A stretch of DNA of 64,000 nt from Beaufortia kweichowensis (taxonomy: Eukaryota > Chordata > Actinopteri > Cypriniformes > Gastromyzontidae). This document shows positions 19,495-29,320 of this stretch, in pieces (within the stretch, counting starts at the first letter, position 1; each line of letters starts with the position of its first letter). The position numbers were made by a program, and so were the translations under genes. The notes below the pieces were generated by a model. That model saw only the letters and a list, made by a program, of their open reading frames with translations. It did not search any database and was not told where the DNA came from. The stretch is from the NCBI GenBank assembly GCA_019155185.1, contig CM032800.1, positions 17,104,438 to 17,168,437 of the forward strand. The letters are read 5' to 3'.

Positions 19495-19537
19495 ATCTGT
19501 TCTTATCAGATCACTTCTCTGCCTTTTGGCTAAGATC
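19495..19537 (+). other. U2 snRNA-derived junction: positions 38-52 followed by positions 1-28
   Basis: 19495-19509 equals U2 positions 38-52. 19510-19537 (ATCACTTCTCTGCCTTTTGG, then CTAAGATC) matches U2 positions 1-28 at 26 of 28 bases, from my memory of the U2 sequence. The first piece closes LINE copy B and the second opens copy E. This is not a U2 gene, because the Sm site and the rest of U2 are absent. Confidence 0.85.
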
Positions 19538-20500
19538 TAAAAGTCTTGTCAGAAGGGGGCGTGGTGATCACCTCTTGTTTGTCACGTGGCTTGTGTGTTT
19601 TCATTGCATGAGCAACGATTTCAAGAGGTATATTCTGCTTTTCTATTGCTTTTCATTTTTTAGTGCATATTTATTGTTTTTAGGTTCAGAAGAGGAGTTG
19701 TTCTCTTGACTTTTTCGACTTCAGAGAGGAAATTAAGGTAAGCCGTTTTAATTAATTTATTGTTGTGTTTTAGCTTCCTTTGAGTGTGCTGTTGGTGCCA
19801 CCAACATGTCGGCTGCTCGTGCCGGTGTGAGGAGGCACCACAGCGTGCGTTTTAATTTTCTTGAAAAAGATGGGAAACTTTCAAAACTTTCAAATGTCCC
19901 GTTTAGATTTTTCCCGCAAATTAATTCAGCAGTCTTTAGAGTTCACACCAAACAACTTAAATTGTATCTACCTTTTCCCTATGTGAGCTTTAAAACTAGT
20001 TTGCTAAATGACTTCTGGTTAAGATATGCTAATGTCAAATCCCAATTCTCCATTTTTAAATTGGAAAAACTCTCTGACAATTCCCAAAAAATGGTTATTG
20101 TCAGAATGTTTAATGAAACCGTTAGTGGAGAAGATATATGCACTTGGTTGGGTAGATACTGCACTGTGAGGGGTCAAGCCATGAAAATGGTAGATGAGGA
20201 TGGCATCTGGAACTGTGCCTGGAGGATCCCCATTAAACAATGGGAAGACTCACAGGGGTTCCAAGGGCGGAGTCAAATGGCCCAATTGAATAGAGGGAGG
20301 ATGTCACCTCCCAAAATAATAAGGAACAGAATGAAAGAGAGGAAGAAACGACTTCCTCCCTCATGACGGTACCCGGTTTAAGTAGCGAGTCTAGCAGAAA
20401 TGAAACCAAGACTGAGCTCCTGGTACTTCCGGCCTCACCTGCAACGCAACCTCACAATTCAAATTGGCAACACTACTATTACACCATCTAAATCCATAAG
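19538..20500 (+). mobile_element. Tx1/Keno-type LINE copy E, 5' part
   Basis: A 5' UTR (19538-19805) begins directly at the U2 piece and leads into ORF1 at 19806. The element is cut at about 20500 by truncated ERV-C pol sequence. It is the only copy in the window with a complete 5' end. Confidence 0.82.
19806..20366 (+). pseudogene. LINE ORF1 (copy E), zinc knuckles deleted
   Basis: A 186-codon frame from [16 protein letters not shown] (start shared with copy C) runs through [46 protein letters not shown] and [13 protein letters not shown]. At that point copies C and F continue to CCHC knuckles, but here the frame jumps to [16 protein letters not shown], an ORF1 tail segment. About 250 bases with all knuckles are therefore missing. 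The N-terminal part is the best-preserved ORF1 in the window. Nucleic-acid binding by this copy would be impaired. Confidence 0.8.
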
Positions 20501-20504
20501 AACT

Positions 20505-22327
20505 GAATGCCGAACTGACTCCATAGCTCTACTGAAATATTTAGCAAAAACAGGAAATGAAGTTAAGAAACAAAAACTGCAGTGGGTGAAAAGAGAAGTT
20601 CAATACCTAGGACACAGACTCACAGCTGAGGGGAAATTTATACAGACACAGAGAAAACCTGTGACTAAAAGACACATGATGTCCTTTCTGGGGTTATGTA
20701 ACTATTGCAGGGCATGGATTCCTAGTTATGCTCAGAAGACTCAACCCCTGTTAGATGTTATTTATGGGAACGCTATGGCATTAGCAGATCATATAAAATG
20801 GAATGAAGCAGCTGAAAGAGTCTTTGTAGCAATTAAACAAGAACTTGTATCCTCATTTGTACTAGCCCTACCAGATTATGACAAGCCTTTCCAACAGACA
20901 GTAGATTGCAGGGAAGGATTTATGACATCAGTCCTCTCACAAAAACATGGAACTAAATGGAGACCTGTAGCTTTTTACTTTTTAAAAAATTAGACATGGT
21001 AGCCTCAGCATTGCCCCCATGTGTACAGGCCGTGTGTGCCGCAGCAATGGCTGTTGAAGCATCAGCAGAAGTAGTGTTGTTTCACAAATTAGTTTTACTA
21101 GTTCCACATGCAGTTGATATACTACTGTTGCAAACCAAACTCTCCTTTTTGTCCCCTGCAAGACACTTATCGTGTATGAGTATATTGCTGTCGCAGCCAC
21201 ACATAACAATTCAGAGGTGTAATGTACTGAATCCTTCCACGCTCCTCCCTAATGATCTTTTACAAGCTGTTTTACTGCCATCAAAACTGACAATATGTAA
21301 ATGTACAGCCCACAGTAAAGGCACAGATACGGTTACAGTAGGAAACCGCAAAGCAGATGATGCGGCAAAGCAAGCAGCCACAGGCCTTTATGACACACAC
21401 ATATCAGTATTAGACCACACGGTCCTTAGGGACATGCAGAAAGCAGCACCACAAAAAGAACAGCAATACTGGGAAACACAAGGGGCTGTGAGAAACAATG
21501 AAGATTTAATGTGTGTAGAAAACAAACCTATACTACCAAAAGCCTTATTTAGAGCAGCAGCAGTATTGAGCCATGGGCCATGCCATGTCTCAACAGAAGA
21601 AATAGAGAAATACTTTAAAGCCTATGGTTTCATAGTATTTTCAAGATGGGTAGAAATCGACCCTCAGCCTTTTGCTGTACCCTCAGCAAAGGCTGATGCA
21701 ATAACAGTTGCAAAAGCAATATGTAAAAACATTATCCCAAACCATGGAGTGCCTGAAAAGATATACAGTGACAATGGTCCGCACTTTGTAAATGAGGTTG
21801 TTAGAAAAATGGCAGAGAATCTGGTAATGACATTAAAGAACCACTGCGCTTATCACCCTCAGAGTGCGGGGTTAGTAGAGAGAACAAATGGCACTATGAA
21901 AAATAGATTAAAGAAATGCATGGAAGAGACTAAGAGACCATGGCCTGAGTGTTTAGATTTGGTTAAATTATATATGAGAATAACACCCACACCTAAAGGA
22001 TTGACACCCTTTGAAATTATTTATGGCCGACCATTTAAGATGCCTGATTTTCCATCCCCAGTTCAAAAAGCAGAAGAAGAGCACACTCTCAGTGATTATT
22101 TAAAAAGGGTCCTTAATGAAAAGGAAGTGAGACAAATAAACACACTGCCCAATTCTCCTCTTTCTGTTTTACAGGATGCAGCTGTTAAGCCAGGCGACTA
22201 CGTCTTCATCAAAGTAATAAAGAGAAAGACCTGGTCCAGCCCACGGCTCCTACCAAGTGTTAATAACCACTCCGACCCCAGTAAAGATCGCAGAAAGACC
22301 CTCGTGGATCCATCAAAGCCACGTTAA
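20505..22327 (+). pseudogene. pol: ERV-C pol: RT connection, RNase H remnant, integrase
   Basis: Frame 20400-20993 enters ERV sequence near 20505 and contains MMSFLGLCNYCRAWIPSYAQ and ALPDYDKPFQQTV. Frame 20957-22327 starts with the tether, then a deletion removes most of RNase H (only NRKADDAAKQAATG with the last Asp remains). In integrase the His pair SHGPCH is present, but the Cys pair and the first catalytic Asp are deleted. The second Asp (IYSDNGPHF) and the Glu (AGLVERTNG) remain. The C-terminal domain [18 protein letters not shown] is present here, whereas ERV-B has lost it. It is not functional. Confidence 0.85.
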
Positions 22328-22477
22328 GATACAACCTCCTCTGAATGACTCAGCAGAGTAGTGGGGAAGTCTGACTACAAAGGGGGGCAGTCTTCTAGTG
22401 ACTGTCCGTCTCAACGTCAGTGAAGAAACCAACGATCCCTACTCTATTAGGAGTCGAGAAAACAGAAGGCGGCGGCT

Positions 22478-22620
22478 ATGTGGACGGGTCGACATTTCCG
22501 GGGCGCCATGGGGACCCTCTTCACCCTGACTCTATTTGTTTCTCTGGTAAGAACTGTAAGACTGGTGCCGAAATGACTGAGCCCAAAGAGGACCACATGC
22601 AGAGAGAACACTAAAATTCT
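22478..22620 (+). pseudogene. env: ERV-C env, signal peptide start
   Basis: The ATG at 22478 opens a frame with MGTLFTLTLFVSLVRTV, a signal-peptide-like segment that aligns with LVILLMIITLTGNV in ERV-B env. The frame is soon broken (TGA near 22573). The rest of env resumes after the Z insertion at about 24080. Confidence 0.6.
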
Positions 22621-24075
22621 TACGTGAACCAACACCTGAAAACTTTCTCAAAGACTTTGCATCCACTTCCAAAACAGTCACCCCGCTGTGTGGAGATAGA
22701 TGAATCACACTACACCAGCGGTTACTCACATCTGTCTTTTTACTCCTTGTCCCTCTCTCTCCCCCCTCATTACAGGTTGTCCTAAAGACACTCAGAAACA
22801 CACCTAACATCATCTCTTTTAAATAAGATAAACAGGAGCATAACCATTCATATTTAATATCATTGTAAAGGTCTCAGTGCGATTGGTAAGAAGGTCTCAT
22901 TCCTTTAAAGCCAGGAAAACCCACAATTAAGATATAGAAAACTGGAGGTAAACACCACACAAGTCTCTCACACAAATTATCTCCTGTATGTAAATGAAAT
23001 GTATTTTCCCACAGAAATCAAAGAGGAGTTCTCACCACAAACTTACAACCCCCAGAGTGAGGTGCCCAAATGGTAATAATAAACAAACAGACACCATTTG
23101 GTGGATCTGTAGGTATTTAAGGGAAAGTGGCATGAAAATCAGGGAATCTGCAAACAGATCTCCCACACAATAGCCGTGTGTAATTCTTCATTATCAGGTA
23201 GACAGTTTTCTCATCCTGACATTATTGAATGTTTGTTATTGATATTGTATTGTATTGAATTGAATTTAGACAATTACTTGTGTTTACCTGTTTAATAAAT
23301 TGTTATGTTTATATTAATTCTAAAACTCTGAATTATTGACTTTAGTAGATTATGATGTATCCCGTGTTACATAAGTCTGACCAGGGTTAAGTAATTAAGT
23401 TGTCATACAATCGGAGATCCTATATGGGGCTATCTTGAGTGGTAGTCATAACCTCTGGTCATTGTCTGTACTTTAATTAAGTTGTTATGTAGTTATTATG
23501 TATAGATTAATAACTATATGAGGTCAGATTAAATCCCTTACGGAGCTGGCCATAACCTCTGATTAATATTTAAGCTTTGAACTAAGTTGTTATATAGGCG
23601 ATTGTATGGGGCTACATGGGTACCTTTTAATAATAGTAAGCAGGAGCTACATTGTTAAATTGCTTTAGCCATAACCTCTGATTATCTGGTCGAGTTTGTG
23701 ATCGTTTGCCCTTTTTACTGAAGGGTCTTGCGAGGACTCTGTGTGACAGTGAGAACCTAATGTACAAGTATAACAATAATAGTGAGTTGAATAGAATGAT
23801 AAAAACATTACCCAAAGGTTAATAATCACAGGATAACCTTAAGAATCGTTTTATTAATTGGAGTCAGATAAAACAAAGAGGTATTAATTATATATATATG
23901 TAAAACATTTGATATAACCCTGTTACTTATGCAAAGGAAAGGCAGTAACGCGCAAAGACCCTTCTGCCGTGCCATTGGCTGCCGTCGTTGGACCAGTGGG
24001 CGGTGCCTTACAGAACGACAAGATTGCAGGAGAACAGCGGAAAATCGAAAAAGGAAAAAGGCAGTTTCTGGAGAA
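22621..24075 (+). mobile_element. Insertion in ERV-C env: LTR-like element, family Z (copy Z1)
   Basis: About 1.4 kb of non-coding sequence separates the two env pieces. The part 23210-24030 aligns by eye with 48515-49265 (Z2). It has a TATA-like TATTTAAGGG near 23113, AATAAA at about 23293, and then a degenerate tandem repeat in which CATAACCTCTG recurs (about 23448, 23550 and 23671), each time near a TAAGTTGTTAT-type phrase. A possible splice acceptor (CTCCCCCCTCATTACAG) lies at about 22763-22779. Exact ends and target duplication are not resolved. An LTR plus leader of another retroelement is likely, but another origin is possible. Confidence 0.5.
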
Positions 24076-24079
24076 CAAT

Positions 24080-25453
24080 CGTCGAGGGGAAACACATGAA
24101 TACATATGACATAAATTTATGGCACCGATATGCAAAGTTCCTGGCTCAGAGCGGGAATTACAGCAACTGTTACGTATGCTCAAAGATGCCTGTCTCCAGC
24201 ACGAATCCACATGTGGTGCCAGTTCCTGTGAAAGATCCTTCTACCTTGTTTCCAGAATGTCTGGTGTCAGCATACTCTCCGACACCTCTGAACATGTCCC
24301 TGGGGAATAAACTACCACTACCTGTGAATGCATCAATTCTAACGTTTAAGAATTTTTTGGCCTTAGAAATGAACATCACTAGCAAGATGTATGGTCCAGT
24401 TCATGTGTCTCCTAAGACGAATTTCACGTGTTACGAGAACTCTGTACCACTCCTGACTAAAACCACCAAAGTAGGAAAAATTCCAGATCACAACTGTGGA
24501 GCCATATATTCACCGTGCACTCAAAATGCAACTGGTCATCTTAATGAGTCTGAAGCCAAAGGACGAGCAAAGTGTGCACCTTATTTCACTGTACCGGACG
24601 CTATGGGAACCACCCCTCAGTCAAATTTTGTCTGGCTGTGCGGGCTAAACGTCTATGCTAACATGCCTACTGGATGGCAGGGACGGTGTGCCCTTATGAT
24701 GCCTTCAGATCATTCATACGTCATCTCAGCTAGACCTCATCATTGAAGGAAACGAGAAGGGAACCTTAAGAAGCATGATTCTATTTGGGGCACGGTTGTG
24801 CCTTTGGACCACAAGCTATGGACGGATGGACAAAAGGTAGCTTTGGTCCTCTTTCCCTGGGTCGGTGTTGCTAAATTGATGCTACGTATGGAGACTATGA
24901 CATATCAATTTGAAAGTTTCGTGAACACCACCATAGCGGCGCTGAAAGGCATCAGAGAAGAACTCACTGCGCTGCGAATGATGGAGATGCAGGACCGTAT
25001 GGTTTTGGACCAGCTTACTGCTTCGCTTGGAGGCGTATGTGCAGTAGTGGGAACATCATGTTGTACTTTTATCCTGGAAAATTATGAGGATGGACACATT
25101 ATAGAGCAGGCCATAACCAATCTTACAGCATTGCGAGATGTCATGGAGGAAGACCGAGTGACAACGGAACGACACAGTGGCTGTTTGGAGGATCATGGTG
25201 GCATGTGCTCCTCAAGATGTTTATACCTATTGCCGCTGTCCTATTACTGATTTGTTTATGTATGACATGCGTGATTCCATTTATTACAACCATGGTCAGA
25301 AAAATGATCAGTTCCACTTTTACACGAGTATACATGGTAAATAATCAAAATGATGATGAATTGTATGAGACTCTGGACTTGGTGGGACGAAAGCTACAAA
25401 TGGGCATTATAAAGATGTTGCAGTGTAGCAAGGTTTCTCATAAAATTCTTTAG
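24080..25453 (+). pseudogene. env: ERV-C env, surface and transmembrane subunits
   Basis: The frame to 24746 reads NTYDINLWHRYAKFLAQSGN, SSTNPHVVPVPVKDP, KTNFTCYENSVPLL and NFVWLCGLNVYANMPTGWQG, the same plan as ERV-B. A stop at 24746 breaks it before the basic RKREGN stretch (subunit boundary). The next frame (24798-25250) has DRMVLDQLTASLGG followed by CAVVGTSCC, the CX6CC motif. A shift near 25180 breaks it again, and the membrane anchor is in 25205-25453 (AVLLLICLCMTCVIPF). It is gamma-type env and not functional. Confidence 0.83.
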
Positions 25454-25522
25454 TTATGATGAGCTGTACTGAAAGTATAGACAGATAAAGGTACGGTTTT
25501 GATAAAAAAGAATAAATGATAA

Positions 25523-25758
25523 ACAGGAGGGAAATGTTGAAGATATAATCAAGAATTGAGTTATTATCCTTTATTCCATCTTTATAAAGTTTAAGAGTTG
25601 CAGGCATTGACCTTGTGTTTTTCTGATGATATATGTTTCTGTTTTTCTGCCATGTTTGAACTTTGAAAACACCAGTGAAAACTTTGAGTATGAAAAAACA
25701 CCAGTCTTGGTCAGATTGTTGTTCTTTATTGATAGAAGTTTAAGAAATAGACCCATCA
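25523..25758 (+). repeat. ERV-C polypurine tract and shortened 3' LTR
   Basis: AAACAGGAGGGAAA (about 25521-25534), the same PPT as ERV-B, precedes TGTTGAAGAT. The LTR end GAAATAGACCCATCA at 25758 resembles the ERV-B end (GTAAACCTATCA), and both share CACCAGTCTTGGTC. At about 224 bases it is roughly half the ERV-B LTR and lacks the central portion. LINE copy F begins directly after it. Confidence 0.72.
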
Positions 25759-26786
25759 ACTGCTTCCCTGTTACAAGATTTCTGGCAAAGGTTTGAGTTA
25801 GTTAAAGCCCAGTTCTCCATATTTGATGTGAAAAAACTTTCTGATAACACGCTTAAAATTGTGATTGTCAGGATGTCTAATGAAACCTATCTGGAGTATC
25901 TGGAGAGGACATTTGTGTCTGGTTGAGTAGATTTTGCACTGTTCACATTGAGCCGGTTAAAGTGTTTGATGAGGATGGCATCATGTGCCTGGCATGTTCC
26001 CATTAAACAATGGGAAGATCCCGGGGGCTTCCAGGGCCTGAGACATCTGCCATCTATGATCGTGCTAGGAGAGAACAGAGGCTACATTCACTATCAGGGA
26101 ATGCCCAAATTGTGTAGGAATTGGTGTAACATGGGGCACCTTGCTGAAGCATGCCAGGAATTAGTTTGTGGGAAGTGCAAAGAAATTGGTCACAGTTTTG
26201 AAGAGTGTACCAATGGCAGAAGGTGCAATCTTTGTGGAGATTAACCACCTCTACAGAGATTGCCCCAAAGTTTTGCCAACAAACTTAAAGGTAACAAGAT
26301 GGCCACCCCACAACCACCTGTAATAGTAGAACAAACAGAGGAAGAGATGATTTTCGAGGTTTTGATGGGAAATTCAAATCCTCAGCCAGCCACAGGGATT
26401 GGGCAGGAAGAAGAAAGTGTGGCGGCCATAGGGGCGGAGTCACTGGTTTTAATTGGTCAGGGGGAGAAAGTCAATCCCCAGAAAGAAAAAAAGAAAGGAA
26501 GATGAAGAGGAGATGACCTCCTCCCTCGTTACAGTTTCAGAGGCGAACGATGAATCTAGTGGGAGTGAAACTGAGTGTTCACTCCCAAATGCTCAGGTGC
26601 AGAAGCGGCCTGTGGGATCTCCGCTTGGTATAGTAGAGGAGAAAAAGTTGAGGGCAACATATCGGCCAGATAGTTCCTCTTCGGAAGATCTGAGTCGTAT
26701 GTGGCCCCACGACCCCTAAATGAGTTTTCATTTCTGCATGTTAAGCTAAGAACATCATCGCCAAAAGAGCCACATGAGAAGTCCTC
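25759..26786 (+). pseudogene. Tx1/Keno-type LINE copy F, ORF1 remnant with three zinc knuckles
   Basis: It starts in the middle of ORF1 (about 25759, matching 19995 of copy E). Frame 25948-26244 carries [14 protein letters not shown], then Cys/His clusters [28 protein letters not shown] and the start of CNLCGD. A one-base loss near 26243 ends that frame, and the third knuckle continues shifted. Frames 26260-26505 and 26453-26719 hold the acidic tail ([13 protein letters not shown]). The sequence to 26786 is probably the inter-ORF region, where ERV-B inserted (target duplication TCCTC). Confidence 0.77.
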
Positions 26787-27217
26787 TGTTAAGATTTATG
26801 TATCTGTTTTTGCAAAAGTTAATGTATGGGAAAAACTACTATAGCATAAATATTTCTGTCAAGGATTTATCCTTTATTCTTTATAGCGATGAATGGTTCC
26901 TTTTCTAGCATGACCGGTCCGCTATGGTCTTTGACTTTTGCGTGACCTATGATTTAAGACATGTTCTGCTTTTTACTTTTAGCATGTGTCTCATGATCTG
27001 TATATCGAGGTCAAAAGTTCTTCATGATCTATGTGTTTATATTTCCTTATATGGATGTTACTAACCACAATAAAAAGGCTGCGAGGAGAGAGAGGACTGA
27101 GAGAGAGGCGCTGATGATCTTTGGATCAGTGAGACTGCTCTCTCCTCGTGAGTATTATACACCAGTCTTGGTCTGATTGTTGTCTTTATTGATAGTAGCA
27201 TTTGAGTAAACCTATCA
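26787..27217 (+). repeat. ERV-B 5' LTR
   Basis: It starts TGTTAAGATT and ends AACCTATCA. A TATA-like CAATAAAAAGG lies near 27068 and may double as the poly(A) signal; neither role is certain. The Ser-rich inverted motif around GAGGAGAGAGAGGACTGAG is shared with the 3' LTR. It is preceded by TCCTC. Confidence 0.92.
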
Positions 27218-27220
27218 TCT

Positions 27221-27240
27221 TGGTCCTTCGGCAGTTCCAA
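27221..27240 (+). promoter_or_regulatory. ERV-B primer-binding site (tRNA-Tyr-like)
   Basis: TGGTCCTTCG begins three bases after the LTR. These ten bases complement the acceptor end of tRNA-Tyr as I recall it; the following bases do not. The position is certain from the LTR end, but the tRNA identity is tentative. Confidence 0.5.
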
Positions 27241-27785
27241 CATACCCGAAGATCAGCGGTGGGGAGACACTTGAAGCCCGTCGCCGACGGCCGGATTCCA
27301 TAGGAATTCGTCGAAAGTCCTGGGTGGTGAAAATTCCTCGCCAGGCCGGCCTTAGGTTTCCCTGGCTGGTGGTCTCGGATTGACGGAATTCGAAGCAGGA
27401 CAAGAATCAGACGCAGTGTACTGGGTGAGTTGTTTTAGACCTTGGAGAGTCTAAGTAGGTAAATCTTGAAGAATTTGCCAGAAAGTAAATCTTGTAGAAT
27501 TTACTAAGAGTTGTTTTAGACCTTGAAGAGTCTAAGTGGGTAAATCTAGTAGAATTTACCAGTGGATGTTGTGTGAATGGTATGTGTGTGTGTGTGAATG
27601 TCACGATCAGCACACTGAATCAGCAGCACAGAGGATACCTAACGGTGATAACAAATCTGTGGTCTGTTGAAGTAGGTGCACTGGACCTCTGAAACTTTTA
27701 ATTTTTTATTTTTTGTATTACACAGATATTATCATTAATCATTAAGTATAGTTGATTTAGAAGTATAATTACTAAATACATAGCC
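27241..27785 (+). other. ERV-B leader
   Basis: A non-coding leader. A possible splice donor, CTGGGTGAGT, lies at 27421-27430, just before the hairpin array. Nothing else with a clear function is visible between the array and the gag start at 27786, apart from a GT-rich stretch at 27580-27600. Confidence 0.6.
27435..27560 (+). repeat. ERV-B leader: five hairpins with a conserved octaloop
   Basis: H1 TTAGAC/CTTGGAGA/GTCTAA (27435-27454). H2 GGTAAAT/CTTGAAGA/ATTTGCC (27458-27479). H3 AGTAAAT/CTTGTAGA/ATTTACT (27484-27505). H4 TTAGAC/CTTGAAGA/GTCTAA (27516-27535). H5 GGTAAAT/CTAGTAGA/ATTTACC (27539-27560). Two different stem families carry nearly the same eight-base loop. The array lies just 3' of a candidate splice donor, so only unspliced genomic RNA would carry it, as expected of a packaging signal. 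Confidence 0.85.
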
Positions 27786-28442
27786 ATGGGAAATTGTTGT
27801 GGCCGTTGTGTAGAACAGCCTGAATTGATAGGAGATGTGAAATATATGGCAAAATTAGGGGAAGATAATGTAAAGTATGTTAACAAGTGGAAGAAGAAAT
27901 ATCAGTGGACAGGGAAGCTGAATGTTGAAGAATGTAAGAGTCTGATGCAGAGATTAGAAGCAAAGTCAATGACTAGGAAGGGTATTAAGAAGAGAAAGAT
28001 TGAAGAAGAAGTGCAGTGTGCAAAACAATGGGTCAAAGAAAGTTTGAAACGCCAAGAGGGCAAGAAGAAAAGAGAAGCGAAACAGTTAGCTGAAGAAGAA
28101 ATAATGGCAATATGCAGAAAAGAGGATAATGAAACAGGTCCAGTCCCCAGACATAGGGAAGTTGAAAACGGTCAGGCTCAAGCTCAAGCTCAGGTCGGAC
28201 CCCCACCCTATGAGGAAGCCCAGAAAGAGCTAGACAAGGCATTACAAAAAATAAAAGACTTACAGATAGAGGATGAGAAGCAGGCACCTTATCATTTAAG
28301 GCCAAGGGCGACAACATTGAACAGAAGCTTTAATGAGCAAGATGCTACAATCTACCCCATGATACAAGTAGCAAACCCTGATATACAAGCAGATCAGCCA
28401 TTTGTATTAGTTCATAGACCATGGACTGCTGCTGAATCTTGA
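27786..28442 (+). pseudogene. gag: ERV-B gag, matrix region
   Basis: The ATG at 27786 opens MGNCCGRC. Gly2 suits N-myristoylation and the adjacent cysteines suit palmitoylation. A basic helical region follows (KKYQWTGKLNVEECKSLM), then a QAQAQAQ stretch and a late-domain motif GPPPYEEA. The 218-codon frame ends in TGA near 28440, while capsid continues in another frame from 28439. That single indel separates matrix from capsid. Otherwise the frame is clean. Confidence 0.88.
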
Positions 28443-29314
28443 GGGCTGTAGGGATGATGTTACCTTCGCACAAAGAAGACGTAGAAGAGTTTATTACTCA
28501 GATGGAACAGCTACGTAATACATACTATTTAAATGGGTATGAGATGGTACAAGCGCTCCAGGCAGCCTTAAAGATAGACTGGGGAAAAGTCAAGGGAAAT
28601 TATACAGGCAGGTTGCAAAATGGTGACATAATACCATATAATAGTCCTGAGATGCAGGCAATACTTGATCCAGTGTATGCCAGAATGAGGATGATTTTTC
28701 AAAGACGTGCAAATTACGGGGCATTAGCGGGAATAAAACAAAAAGATGAAGCAGTAGATGATTTTGCTGTCAGATTTGAAAAAGAATTCCGAGTTCATAG
28801 TGGAATCCCGCATAGTGATGATAATAATGGCCCATACCAACAACAGTTGAAAAATGCACTCATGCAAAGTTATAGACCAGAAATAGCAGGATATATAAGA
28901 AAGCATTTCGTGGCATTTGACACAGCTACTGTAAATGAATTAAAGAACTGGGCTAGGCATGCAGAGAAAGTTTCTCATGATAAAAAGAAAAGTAAAAAAT
29001 CTGTCCCTGCAGTGTATGTGCTAGACCCAAGCCTGACAGAGACATTTTACCAAGGACCTCCTAGAGGTCAGGGAAATAGACGAGGCAGAGGTGGTAGTAG
29101 AGGCCAAGGACGGGGAGGTCAGAGAGGGAATAACGAAGATGTATGCTGGAACTGTGGAGAAAAAGGCCACTGGGCCAGAAACTGTCAGAAAAATGGAAAA
29201 GTGAGACATGGGGAGTTCTATCCCCCTCCCCTTCAGAAACTAAGAAACGGAAGAGAGGGACATAGAGAGTTTCGTCCCCCTCCCCCTATAAACCCAGGTT
29301 ACGAAACAGATTGA
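28439..29314 (+). CDS. gag: ERV-B gag, capsid and nucleocapsid
   Basis: A 291-codon open frame entered from matrix by a frame change, with no good start of its own (first codon TTG). Capsid helices (MLPSHKEDVEEFITQMEQL) lead to the major-homology-like region QKDEAVDDFAVRFEKEF, then an RGG-rich linker (GRGGSRGQGRGGQRG) and one CCHC knuckle CWNCGEKGHWARNC. It ends at a UGA (29312-29314) in frame with protease. The context UGA CUA G is the strong readthrough context. Capsid forms the core and nucleocapsid binds genomic RNA. Confidence 0.88.
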   Translation: MRAVGMMLPSHKEDVEEFITQMEQLRNTYYLNGYEMVQALQAALKIDWGKVKGNYTGRLQNGDIIPYNSPEMQAILDPVYARMRMIFQRRANYGALAGIKQKDEAVDDFAVRFEKEFRVHSGIPHSDDNNGPYQQQLKNALMQSYRPEIAGYIRKHFVAFDTATVNELKNWARHAEKVSHDKKKSKKSVPAVYVLDPSLTETFYQGPPRGQGNRRGRGGSRGQGRGGQRGNNEDVCWNCGEKGHWARNCQKNGKVRHGEFYPPPLQKLRNGREGHREFRPPPPINPGYETD

Positions 29315-29320
29315 CTAGAT
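29309..29320 (+). promoter_or_regulatory. Gag/protease UGA stop in a strong readthrough context
   Basis: GAT TGA CTA GAT: the gag terminator and the protease frame are the same frame, and TGA is followed by CTAG. UGA-CUAG is a known high-readthrough motif in animals. Gammaretroviruses use stop-codon suppression at this place (UAG in the best-known case). This is how protease-pol would be made at a low ratio to Gag. Confidence 0.7.

Larger units (their letters stand above)
16785..19509 (+). mobile_element. Tx1/Keno-type LINE copy B, 3' part ending in U2 snRNA sequence
   Basis: It begins inside the ORF2 endonuclease, runs through an RT with its core deleted, the ORF2 C-terminal domain and the 3' UTR. 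It ends AATAAAATTTTAGAAAG..., then 15 bases equal to U2 snRNA positions 38-52 (ATCTGTTCTTATCAG, 19495-19509). The next base starts copy E. Keno elements of the Tx1 clade are known to insert in U2 snRNA genes, and this junction fits that. Confidence 0.85.
20500..25758 (+). mobile_element. ERV-C: truncated relative of ERV-B
   Basis: It lacks LTR, gag, protease and most of RT. The order is the end of RT, an RNase H remnant, integrase, env start, a large non-coding insertion (family Z), env, PPT (AAACAGGAGGGAAA) and a 3' LTR. Pol and env are close relatives of ERV-B by eye, for example PSYAQKTQPLLD and IYSDNGPHFVNE are identical. The left flank is LINE copy E and the right flank LINE copy F, which overlap in ORF1, so it is not a clean insertion. 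Confidence 0.82.

Noticed and set aside
19510..19537. Functional U2 snRNA gene
   Set aside because: Only 28 bases of the 5' end are present and they lead into LINE sequence; no Sm site or 3' box.
22190..22440. Macrodomain at the end of ERV-C integrase
   Set aside because: The interval is only about 250 bases and shows no GDLF- or GCG-type motif.
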